From NCBI RefSeq assembly GCF_900215485.1, contig NZ_OCMZ01000002.1:620001-684000 (forward strand): a stretch of DNA of 64,000 nt. The letters are read 5' to 3'. Made by a program: the position numbers and the translations under genes. This DNA is from Nitrosovibrio sp. Nv4 (GTDB taxonomy: Bacteria; Pseudomonadota; Gammaproteobacteria; Burkholderiales; Nitrosomonadaceae). The notes under the pieces were generated by a model that made no database searches, was not told where the DNA came from, and saw only the letters and a list, made by a program, of their open reading frames with translations. This document shows, in pieces, positions 37,038 through 46,397 of the stretch; the first letter of the stretch is position 1, and every line of letters starts with the position of its first letter.

Positions 37038-37265
37038 CTATTTCTTAATCTCGCCAAAATTTTCATACTCCTCCAAACGAAGAGCAGCTTCTACTGCTTT
37101 TTTCGCTTCCTCGACGGTTTTTGCATGGGAGAGATCTACCGCCGGATTAGGATAGCTGTGCCAAAATGAAAAACCGGCGGTTGTAATCCAGAGCAAACCT
37201 CTTACATGTTGCTCTACAAATACCTCTTGATGACTTTCATCAACTACTTTCCATTCAATATCCAT
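37038..37265 (-). CDS. Hypothetical protein
   Basis: 75 residues, soluble, with a compact beta-alpha look (MDIEWKVVDESHQEVFVEQ, then LLWITTAGFSFWHSYPNP) and a charged C-terminal helix. GAGGAG lies 8 nt before the ATG, which supports expression. Family not recognised. Confidence 0.6.
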   Translation of the reverse strand: MDIEWKVVDESHQEVFVEQHVRGLLWITTAGFSFWHSYPNPAVDLSHAKTVEEAKKAVEAALRLEEYENFGEIKK

Positions 37266-37486
37266 AGTTCACGCTCCTCGCCACGTTACAATATCAAAAG
37301 GAATCCGGGTATCCGCTCCGACCAAGGCCGGACAATGCAGGGTAGAACCACGGGGATAGTTCTCCAATACAGGTCAAGCCTGACGCATGGCTTAAGAAAA
37401 CACCCAAAGCGGGCAATAAACAGGCGGGCCTATGACTCGTCACGCTTTAAGTATATGGTTGTTTAATCCCAAAATGGAAAAAATCT

Positions 37487-38752
37487 ATGATTCAAAACAT
37501 CAGGACGCGCCCCAAGACCGGATTGCTGATCACTGTCTTGGCAATTGCCACCGCCTCTTTGTTTGCCAGTGCCATCGCCAGGGCAGATGCAGTTACCGAT
37601 TGGAACCGCGTGGCCGGGGATATTGTTGTCAATGCAAAATTGGGACCGCTACCGGCCGACCGTGTGCTGGCAATTGTTCATGCGGCAATATATGAGGCCG
37701 TAAACGCAATTACCAGACGGTATCCGGATGATCCATCGGATGGGCTCAAGCTGAAGGCGGCGCAGGGCGCTTCGGTGGATGCCGCCATTGCATCTGCAAC
37801 CCGGGCCACGCTGCTGGAACTCGCGCCGTCAGGACAGGCGGCTATCGAGGCTGCTTACCATGCTGCGCTGGCCTCGATAGCGGGTGGTCCTGCGAAGACC
37901 CAGGGAATCGTGATTGGAGAAAAAGCTGCTGCCGCGATCCTGGTTCGACGCGCGAATGACGGCATTGCGGCGGGGGAGACGTATCGGCCTCATACGTCTC
38001 CAGGCGTGTACGTGCCTACCGTAATACCGGAGGCCCCGCACTGGTTACAGATCAAGCCATGGCTGATGACGAGTGCTTCCCAGTTCCGCCCCGGCCCTCC
38101 TCCATCGCTGACCAGTGAGTTATGGGCACGCGATTATAACGAGGTCAAAACTCTCGGCAGCAAACACAGTACGCGCCGCAGTGCGAAACAGACCGCTATT
38201 GCCCACTTCTGGGAGGAAGTGATGCCGCCCATCTACCACGGAATCGTGCGCTCCGTTGCCGAAGTTCCAGGAAGGGAGATTACGCAGAATGCACGCCTTT
38301 TTGCGATGGTGACTCAGGCCAGCAACGATGCTCTGATCGCCGTCTTTGATGCGAAGTACCACTATGGCTTCTGGCGACCGGTCACGGCGATTCGTAACGG
38401 CGACATCGACGGCAACGACGCAACCGAACGGGACCCGTCGTGGCTGTCCTTTGTCGACACGCCCATGCATCCCGAATATCCATGTGCACACTGCATTGTT
38501 TCCGGAGCTGTCGGGGCGGTGCTGCAAGCGGAGATTGGCGCGGGACGGGTTCCGCTTTTAACGACTACCAGTTCTGCTGCTGGCGGCATCGCACGAAGCT
38601 GGACAGGAATCGATGATTTCGTTCAGGAGGTTGCCAATGCACGTATTTACGATGGCGTGCACTATCGTAACTCCGCAGAGGTGGGCACTGCCATGGGAAA
38701 ACAGATTGGCGAGTTGGCGGCCGCTAAGTATCCAGGACCGCTTAGCAGGTAG
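37487..38752 (+). CDS. Vanadium-dependent haloperoxidase-like protein (PAP2 superfamily)
   Basis: 421 residues, exported (signal peptide 1-33, cleavage near ARA). The vanadate/phosphate-binding residues are all present: Lys290 and Arg297 in KYHYGFWRP, the SG of HCIVSGA (339-340), and Arg386/His392 in ARIYDGVHYR. It could be a haloperoxidase or an acid phosphatase; the halogen-binding histidine cannot be judged. It lies between the two DnaA-box repeats, with no operon partner. Ribosome-binding site weak. Confidence 0.85.
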   Translation: MIQNIRTRPKTGLLITVLAIATASLFASAIARADAVTDWNRVAGDIVVNAKLGPLPADRVLAIVHAAIYEAVNAITRRYPDDPSDGLKLKAAQGASVDAAIASATRATLLELAPSGQAAIEAAYHAALASIAGGPAKTQGIVIGEKAAAAILVRRANDGIAAGETYRPHTSPGVYVPTVIPEAPHWLQIKPWLMTSASQFRPGPPPSLTSELWARDYNEVKTLGSKHSTRRSAKQTAIAHFWEEVMPPIYHGIVRSVAEVPGREITQNARLFAMVTQASNDALIAVFDAKYHYGFWRPVTAIRNGDIDGNDATERDPSWLSFVDTPMHPEYPCAHCIVSGAVGAVLQAEIGAGRVPLLTTTSSAAGGIARSWTGIDDFVQEVANARIYDGVHYRNSAEVGTAMGKQIGELAAAKYPGPLSR

Positions 38753-39333
38753 AACGCAACCGGGGTACTGCGCTTCGCACTATTTGAGCCTTGGCCGGGC
38801 AGCAAACTTGATCGTATGCGGGTGCCAAGCTCGTTTGCACTCTGCACGCCCGTTACTTTTCAGAATAACAAAATTGTTGTTGACCCTGGGATAGCAATTT
38901 ACATAGGAGGCACCAACTCACCTCCGACAGATCCACACCGTAACAAAATGTCACGCAATTGACGCCATCATTCAAACCAGGGTAGAGCAAACCCGCATTA
39001 TTGCTGGCTTTCCTGTATGTTTTTGATAAAAGAATATTATTTCTAAAGTTCAAAAAATAGCCGAAAGGGAAATACCATTGCGGAAGGGTAACTTACGAAT
39101 CGTGTTCATGGATTATCAACAAGCTTATCCACAGCAATTGTGGACAATGAAAGTTGCTGCTCAGGCTCTGGTAAGTTCCTCCACACGTATTAAAGACAGA
39201 TCTCAGGGCAAATTCGGGGAACCAATACCAACGGCTTGCTGACTAAATTTATTGGATGGGACGTTCCTGGAAGAGCGTCGTCCAGGGGGCTGGTCTACTG
39301 TTGGAGGTTTTTTCTTTTGGGAAGGAGGAAAAA
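38753..39333. other. Gene-free region holding DnaA-box repeat copy 2
   Basis: No gene seen. Contains repeat copy 2 (39023-39152) and the ribosome-binding site of the small basic protein. Confidence 0.5.
39023..39152 (+). repeat. 130-bp direct repeat with DnaA-box-like sites, copy 2
   Basis: Second copy, same orientation as 36631-36760. The stretch from TTATCAACA through TTATCCACA to TGTGGACAA is identical except for one base, while the middle of the element has diverged, so the boxes appear to be under selection. Confidence 0.75.
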
Positions 39334-39534
39334 GTGAAAAAACGTAATCACCACGAAGCATTCACCACATTTTCCGGTTTACTTGATCAAGGAGCTGAAG
39401 TCTTTACGAAAAAAATGTTCAAACATTCTCAATCAAAGACTCAGGAACACTGGGGCGATATGAAAAAAAACCGGCAGGACAAAATATCCGCCAGCAGATC
39501 ACCGTCGCGAAGGGAAGGACTAAACCGAGGTTAG
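39334..39534 (+). CDS. Small basic protein, paralog 1
   Basis: 66 residues from a GTG with GGAGGAAAA at good distance. The pattern KK.H..AF...F.LLDQ then F.KKM.KH.QS..Q.H is shared with the protein at 44628, so this is a real family. No signal peptide; helical and basic. Not recognised; the pattern slightly recalls phasin-like or small DNA-associated helices, without proof. Confidence 0.6.
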   Translation: MKKRNHHEAFTTFSGLLDQGAEVFTKKMFKHSQSKTQEHWGDMKKNRQDKISASRSPSRREGLNRG

Positions 39535-39746
39535 CGAGCTACAGTCAAGGCATGCGTCAACACGATTAATTGTAGTTGCTGCATGCAATTGCGGAAGGCT
39601 TTCCGGTCATCCCAGAGCTCCCCTCGTTATGTCATAAATCCCACAATGCCAGCAATCCTTTAATCTCCGGCTTCGATCGGGTTCTGCAGCCCGTGCACGA
39701 ACCAGCGCACAATCCCGCAGCCAAAAACGTCCATGACCCTCAACCC

Positions 39747-41183
39747 TCACATCACCCGGATATTCTTGAACTGCCAGGGGTCATCCCAATCCACGTCCTC
39801 GCTGAATAGCCATCCTCTATCACGTAGCGGCGTCCAATCGGTAAATAAGGCCACCAGTTCTCCAAGATAAGGCCGCGCGATTTCCAGAATAACCTCATGG
39901 TCTATGTCGTCGGGCTCGACCACGCCCGCATTGGGATTTTGAAGCACCCATACCATGCCAGCCAGCACTCCGGCCACGACCTGCAAACTGGTCGCATTGT
40001 TATACGGCGCGAGTCGTCGCGCTTCCTGGATAGACAAGTGTGATCCGTACCAGTAGGCGCCCTTGGCGTTCCCCATGAGCAGCACACCCAACTCATCCAC
40101 CCCATCCACTATCTCATCCCGGAGGATTCGCTTGTTGGACTGCAAACGCCAGTTTCTGCCTGCCAATTCGTGGACGGAAAGCACAGCATCATCACACGGA
40201 TGATATGCGTAATGCACTGTCGGGCGGTAGATCACCTTTCCGTTTTCTTTCAAAGTAAGATGATCCGCTATGGAAATGGATTCACCATGCGTAATCAGAA
40301 AACCATGGTAAGAACCGCTGAATGGCACCCAACTGCGCACTCGAGTAGCTGCCCCAGGCCGGTTAAGGTAAATTGCTGCATCACAGCCAAATCCGTGACG
40401 TGCCCCGTCCGCCGGCCAATGACGCTCATGACTGCCCCACCCCAGCTCCGAAGGCTGAAGGCTTTCGCCGACAAACCCATCTACCGACCAGGTATTGACG
40501 AATTCGTTAGACTGTTTACGCCGTGCGGTATTCTGTGTATCCCGCTCCGCGACATGAATAGCTTTTATTTCAAGGCGAGACGCCAACTCCGCCCATTCTC
40601 CAGAGTTTGTTGGTTTTTTTACGCTCAAACCGCTATCGGCAGCAATATTAAGCAGTGCCTGCTTGACAAACGTCGATGCAAGCCCCGGATTGGCGCCGTG
40701 TGCCAGGAGGGCTGTTGGCCCTCCTGGCTTTTCGCGAGCAAAAGCGAGGGCTTTTTCGCGAAGGGCGTAATTGGACCGCAATGATACCGAAATCGACTTG
40801 TCGGTGTATCCACCCGACCATGGTTCGATGCAAGTATCGAGGTAGAGAGAACCACGCCGCCAGCACAGTTCCATAAGCGCCAAGCTGGAAACATCCACTG
40901 AGAGATTAAGCAGGAAATCTCCCTTGCTCAGGCATGGCTCGAGCACGGCAAGGTAATTTTCCTCGGTCAGCATATGGGGGGTGAATGCAACGCCGAATTC
41001 TCTGGCAATATCCTCGCCATTCTCATCGCCGGAAATTATTCTGATCCGATCCGGGCGTACTTCAATGTTTTGAAACAACAGCCTGAGCATGGCTTGGCCT
41101 ATGCTGCCAAACCCGACTATTATCAAATTCCCCTGCAAGTGCGCTTGTTTTGTATGTGCTTTTTTGTGTGCTTTCATTTCCAT
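39747..41183 (-). CDS. hss: Homospermidine synthase
   Basis: 478 residues. Makes sym-homospermidine from two putrescines (or putrescine and spermidine) with NAD as prosthetic group. N-terminal nucleotide-binding motif IIVGFGSIGQAMLRLLF; then CIEPWSGGYTD and AHGANPGLASTFVKQAL, typical of bacterial Hss; C-terminal SLQVVAGVLAGMVWVLQNP. The start is the ATG after AAGGAA; the frame is open upstream to 41354 without similarity. Homospermidine is a common polyamine in this group. Monocistronic. Confidence 0.93.
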   Translation of the reverse strand: MEMKAHKKAHTKQAHLQGNLIIVGFGSIGQAMLRLLFQNIEVRPDRIRIISGDENGEDIAREFGVAFTPHMLTEENYLAVLEPCLSKGDFLLNLSVDVSSLALMELCWRRGSLYLDTCIEPWSGGYTDKSISVSLRSNYALREKALAFAREKPGGPTALLAHGANPGLASTFVKQALLNIAADSGLSVKKPTNSGEWAELASRLEIKAIHVAERDTQNTARRKQSNEFVNTWSVDGFVGESLQPSELGWGSHERHWPADGARHGFGCDAAIYLNRPGAATRVRSWVPFSGSYHGFLITHGESISIADHLTLKENGKVIYRPTVHYAYHPCDDAVLSVHELAGRNWRLQSNKRILRDEIVDGVDELGVLLMGNAKGAYWYGSHLSIQEARRLAPYNNATSLQVVAGVLAGMVWVLQNPNAGVVEPDDIDHEVILEIARPYLGELVALFTDWTPLRDRGWLFSEDVDWDDPWQFKNIRVM

Positions 41184-41541
41184 GCTGATATTTTCCTTGC
41201 TTGCCAAACCTGGGCTCTCTTCAACCCCATACTCCCATTCAATACCGGGACGGATGCAGATAAACTCAATCACCACTCTCGGCCCCCGCCTGCGGCTGAA
41301 ACTGCTTTGACCTGTTCGTGACGCTAAGGAACTGGACGTAACAGAATGTGTCAAACCCGTAGTTTAATATACTGGATATCGCAGGCGACACTGCTGAGCC
41401 AATTGATCTGGCTGATTCGGCCCAATCCGGCTTTAACACGGCGCGGGACCAAGGTTAGAGTCGATACCACTGGATTTTCTTATTGCTCTGTATGCAGGCG
41501 CCTATGCATTAATCCAGGTTTTATTGATAAGGAGAGCGAAA
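41184..41541. other. Divergent intergenic region
   Basis: Between hss and the His-rich gene. The latter has AAGGAGAG just before its start. No operator recognised. Confidence 0.4.
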
Positions 41542-41898
41542 ATGACTAATTGTATCCTGCCACAGCACGAAAATCATACTCATACCCATGGGACGGAGTG
41601 CGACCACACAGGTATTGTGCATGACGGCCATGTCGATTATCTGCACGATGGCCATCTGCATCACCAGCACGGCAGCCATATCGATGAACATGTACTCGAC
41701 ATAACGGAGACTAATCCGGACAGTTGCACGCCTGCGCACAAATGCGCTGGACATCAGCAGGAGCATATGCATGGGCCTGATTGCGGGCATGAAAGAGTCC
41801 CCCACGGCAACCATATCGACTATCTTGTCGATGGACACCTCCATTACCCTCACGATGATCACTGTGACGATCATGGCCGGGTGACCTTGGCTGGATGA
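41542..41898 (+). CDS. Histidine-rich metal-binding protein
   Basis: 118 residues with about 28 histidines and several Asp and Cys. Two similar halves: VHDGHVDYLHDGHLHHQHG and VPHGNHIDYLVDGHLHYPH, indicating internal duplication. No signal peptide or membrane segment. It probably binds Zn, Ni or Cu in the cytoplasm as a store or chaperone; the metal is not known. Strong AAGGAGAG site. Convergent with the Wzz-fusion gene. Confidence 0.75.
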   Translation: MTNCILPQHENHTHTHGTECDHTGIVHDGHVDYLHDGHLHHQHGSHIDEHVLDITETNPDSCTPAHKCAGHQQEHMHGPDCGHERVPHGNHIDYLVDGHLHYPHDDHCDDHGRVTLAG

Positions 41899-42052
41899 CC
41901 TGGGCCGGTCCGTTTGCCTGATCCGCGTCCTTAAGTTTCTACAAGCGCTGGCCTATTGTGGCCGTGCGGGGCCTGCGCCCGATCTTTTGACGCGACTGCG
42001 GGCCGGCAATTGGTACGCTGGCTCAAGAGATCGAATTGTGCGCACCCTGCCA

Positions 42053-44080
42053 TCAGATTGTGTTAATCAATGCAGGATGAACTAACTCGATCTCGTGAAT
42101 ATGACGGCCTTGTTGTGGCGGTGAATAGGCGCTGTAGCTGGAAATAGCCGAAGGCTCCAGGTAGCCCACAATTTGTTCAAGATCCGACAACCGCAGCCCT
42201 TGACGTACAAGATAAGCGATATAGCTATGTCGAATCGCTTCAGCAGTAATTTCCTGGGAATCAGGCAAGCCCGAGTCGACCGCTGCACAGACTAATGCAG
42301 CCGATAGATCGATACGCGTTCCAGGATCGTCCGCATTCCATAATGGGTGACCATCCGACTGCATGAAGAGGAATTTAAGCGAATTGTTCAGAGGAATGAT
42401 TCTCGGCGACACTCCCCCCAGGTTGATGGTTCCCGCTGGCAGATTGATTTGATCCGGTGTTAAAGAGGCCGCCTCATCAATATTCATGCCGCTGAGCAAT
42501 AACCCGATCAGTTGTTTTCCTTTAAGGTTCGAAGCGCTGATCAAAGCCCTTAACTGATGGCTGGAAAGTTCTCTATGCGGGGGAGCCGCCGGACTCGCAA
42601 GGGTATTGTTTGTTTTCTGTTCCAGTGAGCCGGCCGCAGTACCGAGCGCAGTATGAGGATGATCGATCAATTTCGCGGCCGGCGCCGGATAATTCTGTAC
42701 ACCGAAAATCGCAATAGATGGCTGCTGTTCTTTCTTCTGAGTCAAATACTCGAAAATCCACACGCTGAGGAGCCCCAACAGTAAAGAACCCGCTATCGCT
42801 ATCAAAGCTTCACGGTTATAGTCAGGTCTCACCGGCTTGATGGATTCGTAAGCCCGGTTAATGACGGTTACCTGCGGATATTTATCCTTGCGGCCGGTTT
42901 TGACCTGGACCAATCGCTCCTGCGCGTCACGATAGAGTGTTTCCAAACCCTCCAGATCGGTTTTTAAGGCGTCGTGTTCGGCAAATTTCGATGTGAAAGC
43001 GAACGCCTGCTTTTTGTGTGAGTCCAGTTGGGCTCGAATGCCGCTGGCGGTTTGTTGTGCAGCGGCATAAGCCATTTCCGCATCTGCCAATACCACGTTT
43101 TGACCATACCGACGCTTATTATTTACCGCAGCTTCCAGTTCCTTGATCTGCTCCGGAATAGATTTCAAATCGGGTTGCAGGTTTAAATATTCGCGGGTGA
43201 ATTTTTTGTCGAATTCCGCGAGTTTCTCGCGCAAATCCTGCAATCGCGTTTCGAGATCAACCAAGCTGCCCTTTTCGTCGTCAGGCACCACCGCTTTTCC
43301 TCGGGCAATAGCCACTCTGATAGAGTCCAGCTTCGATTTCGCCTTGACTTCTTCCTCGCTGGCTTTGTTGAGCGACTCATTCAGGCCTCTAAGCCGGGCG
43401 GCTGCTTCATTTTCTTCGCGTTGGGTAGAAGAGATATCATGATTTCGTCTGAACGTCTCCAGGGCTACCCTGGCGGAATCTACTTTGTCAGCGAGTCCTT
43501 CCAGCTCGTCCTCGACAATACGCTTCGTATTGCTTGTCAATTTTTTGACTTCTTCAGCCCTTGCATCGAGGTACACATCGATCCAGGTATTGATGAGCAG
43601 CGGCAAAAATTTCGGATCGGTACCCTCCGCCACTATTTCGACGAGATTGGTTTCCGAGACCGGCTCGACATTCAATAAATTCTGAATATCCGGTGCCGTC
43701 AACTGGGATAGAAATTTACCCGCAGGCGAGGCCTTGAGTCGCGACACAGTCTCGGCAGCGATCTCATGCCCTAAAAAAATCTGTCGTTGAATAGCCACGT
43801 GCTGAATATCCGCATCGCTGCTTTCACGGTCTATGGCCGTCATCGCCGAGGTCAGCAAGGTTGCACTGCTACGATAAACGGCCGGCTGACTGTAGATATA
43901 AGCCAGGCTGATAGCGGCGCTGATTAAAAACGCCAAACTGAAAATGCTGAATCTGCGTGACCGATACCATGGCTGCTCATGCCCATCTGCCAATTGCTGA
44001 CTACTGCTGGATAGGCGCGAACTGATCCTGTTTCTCATAAACCGGGGTAAATTCCCAAAGTTCGATAAGAGCGAAAGCAA
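42053..44080 (-). CDS. Wzz/GumC-type chain-length protein fused to degenerate tyrosine-recombinase domain
   Basis: 675 residues. First part: a transmembrane segment at about 45-65, a Wzz-like periplasmic region with long coiled coils (180-400), and a second transmembrane segment at about 418-437, as in polysaccharide copolymerases. No BY-kinase follows. Instead, after a Pro/Ala linker, residues 502-655 match the catalytic fold of tyrosine recombinases: LLLSGMNIDEAASLTPDQI (normally ..TGLR..E..), PRIIPL, EAIRHSYIAYLVRQG and a final Tyr region SSYSAYSP. The first catalytic Arg is replaced by Asn, and the usual HxxR and GH motifs are altered, so recombination is unlikely. A cytoplasmic DNA- or protein-binding role is my inference. 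No glycosyltransferase genes are adjacent. Confidence 0.8.
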   Translation of the reverse strand: MLSLLSNFGNLPRFMRNRISSRLSSSSQQLADGHEQPWYRSRRFSIFSLAFLISAAISLAYIYSQPAVYRSSATLLTSAMTAIDRESSDADIQHVAIQRQIFLGHEIAAETVSRLKASPAGKFLSQLTAPDIQNLLNVEPVSETNLVEIVAEGTDPKFLPLLINTWIDVYLDARAEEVKKLTSNTKRIVEDELEGLADKVDSARVALETFRRNHDISSTQREENEAAARLRGLNESLNKASEEEVKAKSKLDSIRVAIARGKAVVPDDEKGSLVDLETRLQDLREKLAEFDKKFTREYLNLQPDLKSIPEQIKELEAAVNNKRRYGQNVVLADAEMAYAAAQQTASGIRAQLDSHKKQAFAFTSKFAEHDALKTDLEGLETLYRDAQERLVQVKTGRKDKYPQVTVINRAYESIKPVRPDYNREALIAIAGSLLLGLLSVWIFEYLTQKKEQQPSIAIFGVQNYPAPAAKLIDHPHTALGTAAGSLEQKTNNTLASPAAPPHRELSSHQLRALISASNLKGKQLIGLLLSGMNIDEAASLTPDQINLPAGTINLGGVSPRIIPLNNSLKFLFMQSDGHPLWNADDPGTRIDLSAALVCAAVDSGLPDSQEITAEAIRHSYIAYLVRQGLRLSDLEQIVGYLEPSAISSYSAYSPPQQGRHIHEIELVHPALINTI

Positions 44081-44627
44081 TCCGGAACTTCAATGGATAG
44101 GAAAATATTAGCCGGATACATTCAGGAATGGCAATTACGCATAATTTTCAGGTACGCCGAATTAAGCTGCGAGGGGAAGTAAAGCCGATTTGTTATTTTT
44201 CCTGCCGGCATTCTTATTCATCTTTCCAGCAGAGTGCGGGTTAAACAGTATGTCGATAGCAATATAACGCATCTCCCCGCGCGCTCCGCCGGACAATGGC
44301 TAATCTCGGTAGAAACGCCAATACTGTAAATGCCACGTAACTAATGGAGCTTCCGTTCGGTTCCGCACAAACGAAAGGCGGTTCCTCCCGTGACAATGTG
44401 CGCAATTCGAAATGAAGCTTTTCATAATATTGTAAAAGTCTTGTTTTACGCTGACCACATGGCAAGTGCCGGAATGCGGTAGTAAATTTTGGAAGAACTG
44501 AAAAATCATTACCACCTTGAAGAACTGCCTTAAAGAACCCTTAACCAGCCCTATTGGTATGCGGGAGAGTCGCCGATTGCGCAATGGCTTAGTCTGCTTT
44601 TTAATTATTCCCTTAAGGGGCTGAAAA
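44081..44627. other. Intergenic region
   Basis: Short frames exist on the minus strand (for example 44300-44584) but show no motif or ribosome-binding site. Nothing else recognised. Confidence 0.4.
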
Positions 44628-44816
44628 ATGAAAAAACATCATGATCAAGATGTGTTCGGCATTGCTTTTACCTTGTTCGACCACAGATCGGCGGCTTTTC
44701 GGCAAAAAATGGTAAAACATTTCCAGTCGAACAACCAAACGCATTTGACAAATGTTGAAAAAATACCGGTAAGAAAAAGAGACGAAGCCGCGATATTTTT
44801 TAAAGAAAGTGCTTGA
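44628..44816 (+). CDS. Small basic protein, paralog 2
   Basis: 62 residues. Shares with the 39334 gene the pattern KK.H...F...F.L.D followed by F..KM.KH.QS.NQ.H. TTAAGGGG lies 8 nt before the ATG. No signal peptide. Function unknown. Confidence 0.55.
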   Translation: MKKHHDQDVFGIAFTLFDHRSAAFRQKMVKHFQSNNQTHLTNVEKIPVRKRDEAAIFFKESA

Positions 44817-45637
44817 CTGCCGTGCTTGACTCGTAACCCCAATCCAATCCGGCATTTCTCATTTTTCTGTCATGCTGCTATGTTGCTGAGGGGCTGATTC
44901 CTAGCAGAAAAGATTATGCTTGATATCTTCGCTTATCGGGCGGTTCCTGATTAGAGAATTAAGATGAACTGCCGCATCCAACGTTCGTCTCCCGCTCTCT
45001 CCTGTCTCCCCCACTTCCAAAGCTACGCCACCTGCGTGGGCGTCCATGCTCCTTTGCCGTATGTAGCAGTCCGACGAATGCGCTTTCACATAAATTATAT
45101 CCCTACACCGGCCTGCGATCCCACCCCTTAGTATCGCCGGATGCCCGCGGCACAGCCAACTTCAGCACTTGCGGCAAGCAAATTCAATAATTAAAACACC
45201 GAGCGTGAATCGTACTCGGCTCTGTCTAATATTCCAAGAGGAAGAATGGACTACTCAAATATTTCACGAGATAATCGAGGTGTCAGGGGGTCGGAGGTGC
45301 TATTGGCGGCCGAAAGTTCAAGCGCGTTTTCCCATGCAGCGGGATCGAAAGAGGACAGTAGAGTGCGCGATGATGTTACACGCTTGCGCCAGTTGACGTG
45401 ATGATGCGTTTGAGAGCCTGGAAGCTTGCAAGTCTGTGGCACCGTGCGCTGGTATGGCCGTTGCGTGAATACCATAATCAGAGTATGGTTATACGATACT
45501 CTCTGCCTTTGGGCAAAACAACGGCAGTCCAACTTGCCGCTAATCAAATCTGCTTTCATATCTGATCTGCTTTCCGCTGTATTTGCAAGAATGTAATGCA
45601 GCTTCACCCCATATTGTTAGAAAACAGGAGTAGACAC
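44817..45637. other. Long gene-free region
   Basis: About 820 nt with only unconvincing short frames (for example 45169-45396). No repeat or RNA gene recognised. Confidence 0.4.
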
Positions 45638-46294
45638 ATGACCCAACAGCTTTTTCGCTCGGTGCTCTACTTCGGCTACGCGATACTGATAACTCTCGCA
45701 TTTTCGCCGGCCACCCATGCCCAGCAAACCGAAGCCCTTCAGCTCCATCGCCCCGACAATCACGCGACACAAAAAGAGTCCATCTCCGGGGGCGCGTGTA
45801 TCGTCCAGACGGGCGCATTCCCTGTCGGCTTCAATGCATATGTTGTACCGGATGGCGATCATCCATCCTACCCTCCGTTTTGCTCTCCTGTCCCGGCCGG
45901 CGCCCTGAATCTGGTAATAGATATACTGGCATCAGAATTTCGCGAGATGCCGCTGGCAGTGAGGCTGATGAAAATAGAAAACGGGGAAGAACGCGAGGTA
46001 TTGTCGGTGCCGGCCGTGGAATACACTTCCGGAAACATTCCGCTTGTGGTCAACCTGGAGCCGCTGGGCAGGTATCGTGTGCTGTTGGTTGGCGACGACG
46101 CCTCGGGGAATACAGGTAATCTGGTTACTATTCCACTGGATGTAAGAAAAGCCGGGGATTATGTCCATACCGGCAATGGCGGAACCGGCTGGGGTTTTCT
46201 GCTACTGGTGGTAGGCCTTGCGGGACTTGCCGGGGGCTTGATTCACTTCTGGCGCCCCAAGTCGGCAACAACGGGCGCGGGTGCATCCAGCTAA
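45638..46294 (+). CDS. Exported membrane-anchored protein, unknown
   Basis: 218 residues. Signal peptide about 1-29 (cleavage near THA). A beta-rich domain follows (VDILASEFREMPLAVRLMK, YRVLLVGDDASGNTG), then a C-terminal transmembrane segment GWGFLLLVVGLAGLAGG and a short polar tail. CAGGAG is 7 nt before the ATG. The layout suggests an inner-membrane-anchored periplasmic protein. Family not recognised. Confidence 0.7.
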   Translation: MTQQLFRSVLYFGYAILITLAFSPATHAQQTEALQLHRPDNHATQKESISGGACIVQTGAFPVGFNAYVVPDGDHPSYPPFCSPVPAGALNLVIDILASEFREMPLAVRLMKIENGEEREVLSVPAVEYTSGNIPLVVNLEPLGRYRVLLVGDDASGNTGNLVTIPLDVRKAGDYVHTGNGGTGWGFLLLVVGLAGLAGGLIHFWRPKSATTGAGASS

Positions 46295-46361
46295 ACACCG
46301 AACGGCGCTCGACCCCTCCCGCCAGCTGATAATATCCGCCCGATGCTCGCAGTTTTTCCAT

Positions 46362-46391
46362 TTGACAAAACAAGACAACCGGTCGTATTAT
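46362..46391 (+). promoter_or_regulatory. Promoter and operator of the TetR gene
   Basis: TTGACA (46362-46367), 18-nt spacer, TATTAT (46386-46391). The spacer contains ACCGGTCGTATT, whose reverse complement AATACGACCGGT recurs at 47011-47022 before the DUF4242 gene. The palindrome ACCGGT resembles NemR-type TetR operators. Autoregulation is inferred. Confidence 0.6.
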
Positions 46392-46397
46392 TTGCAC

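Noticed and set aside
45169-45396. Possible 75-residue protein
   Set aside because: Odd composition, no start signal and no motif; overlaps other frames equally long.
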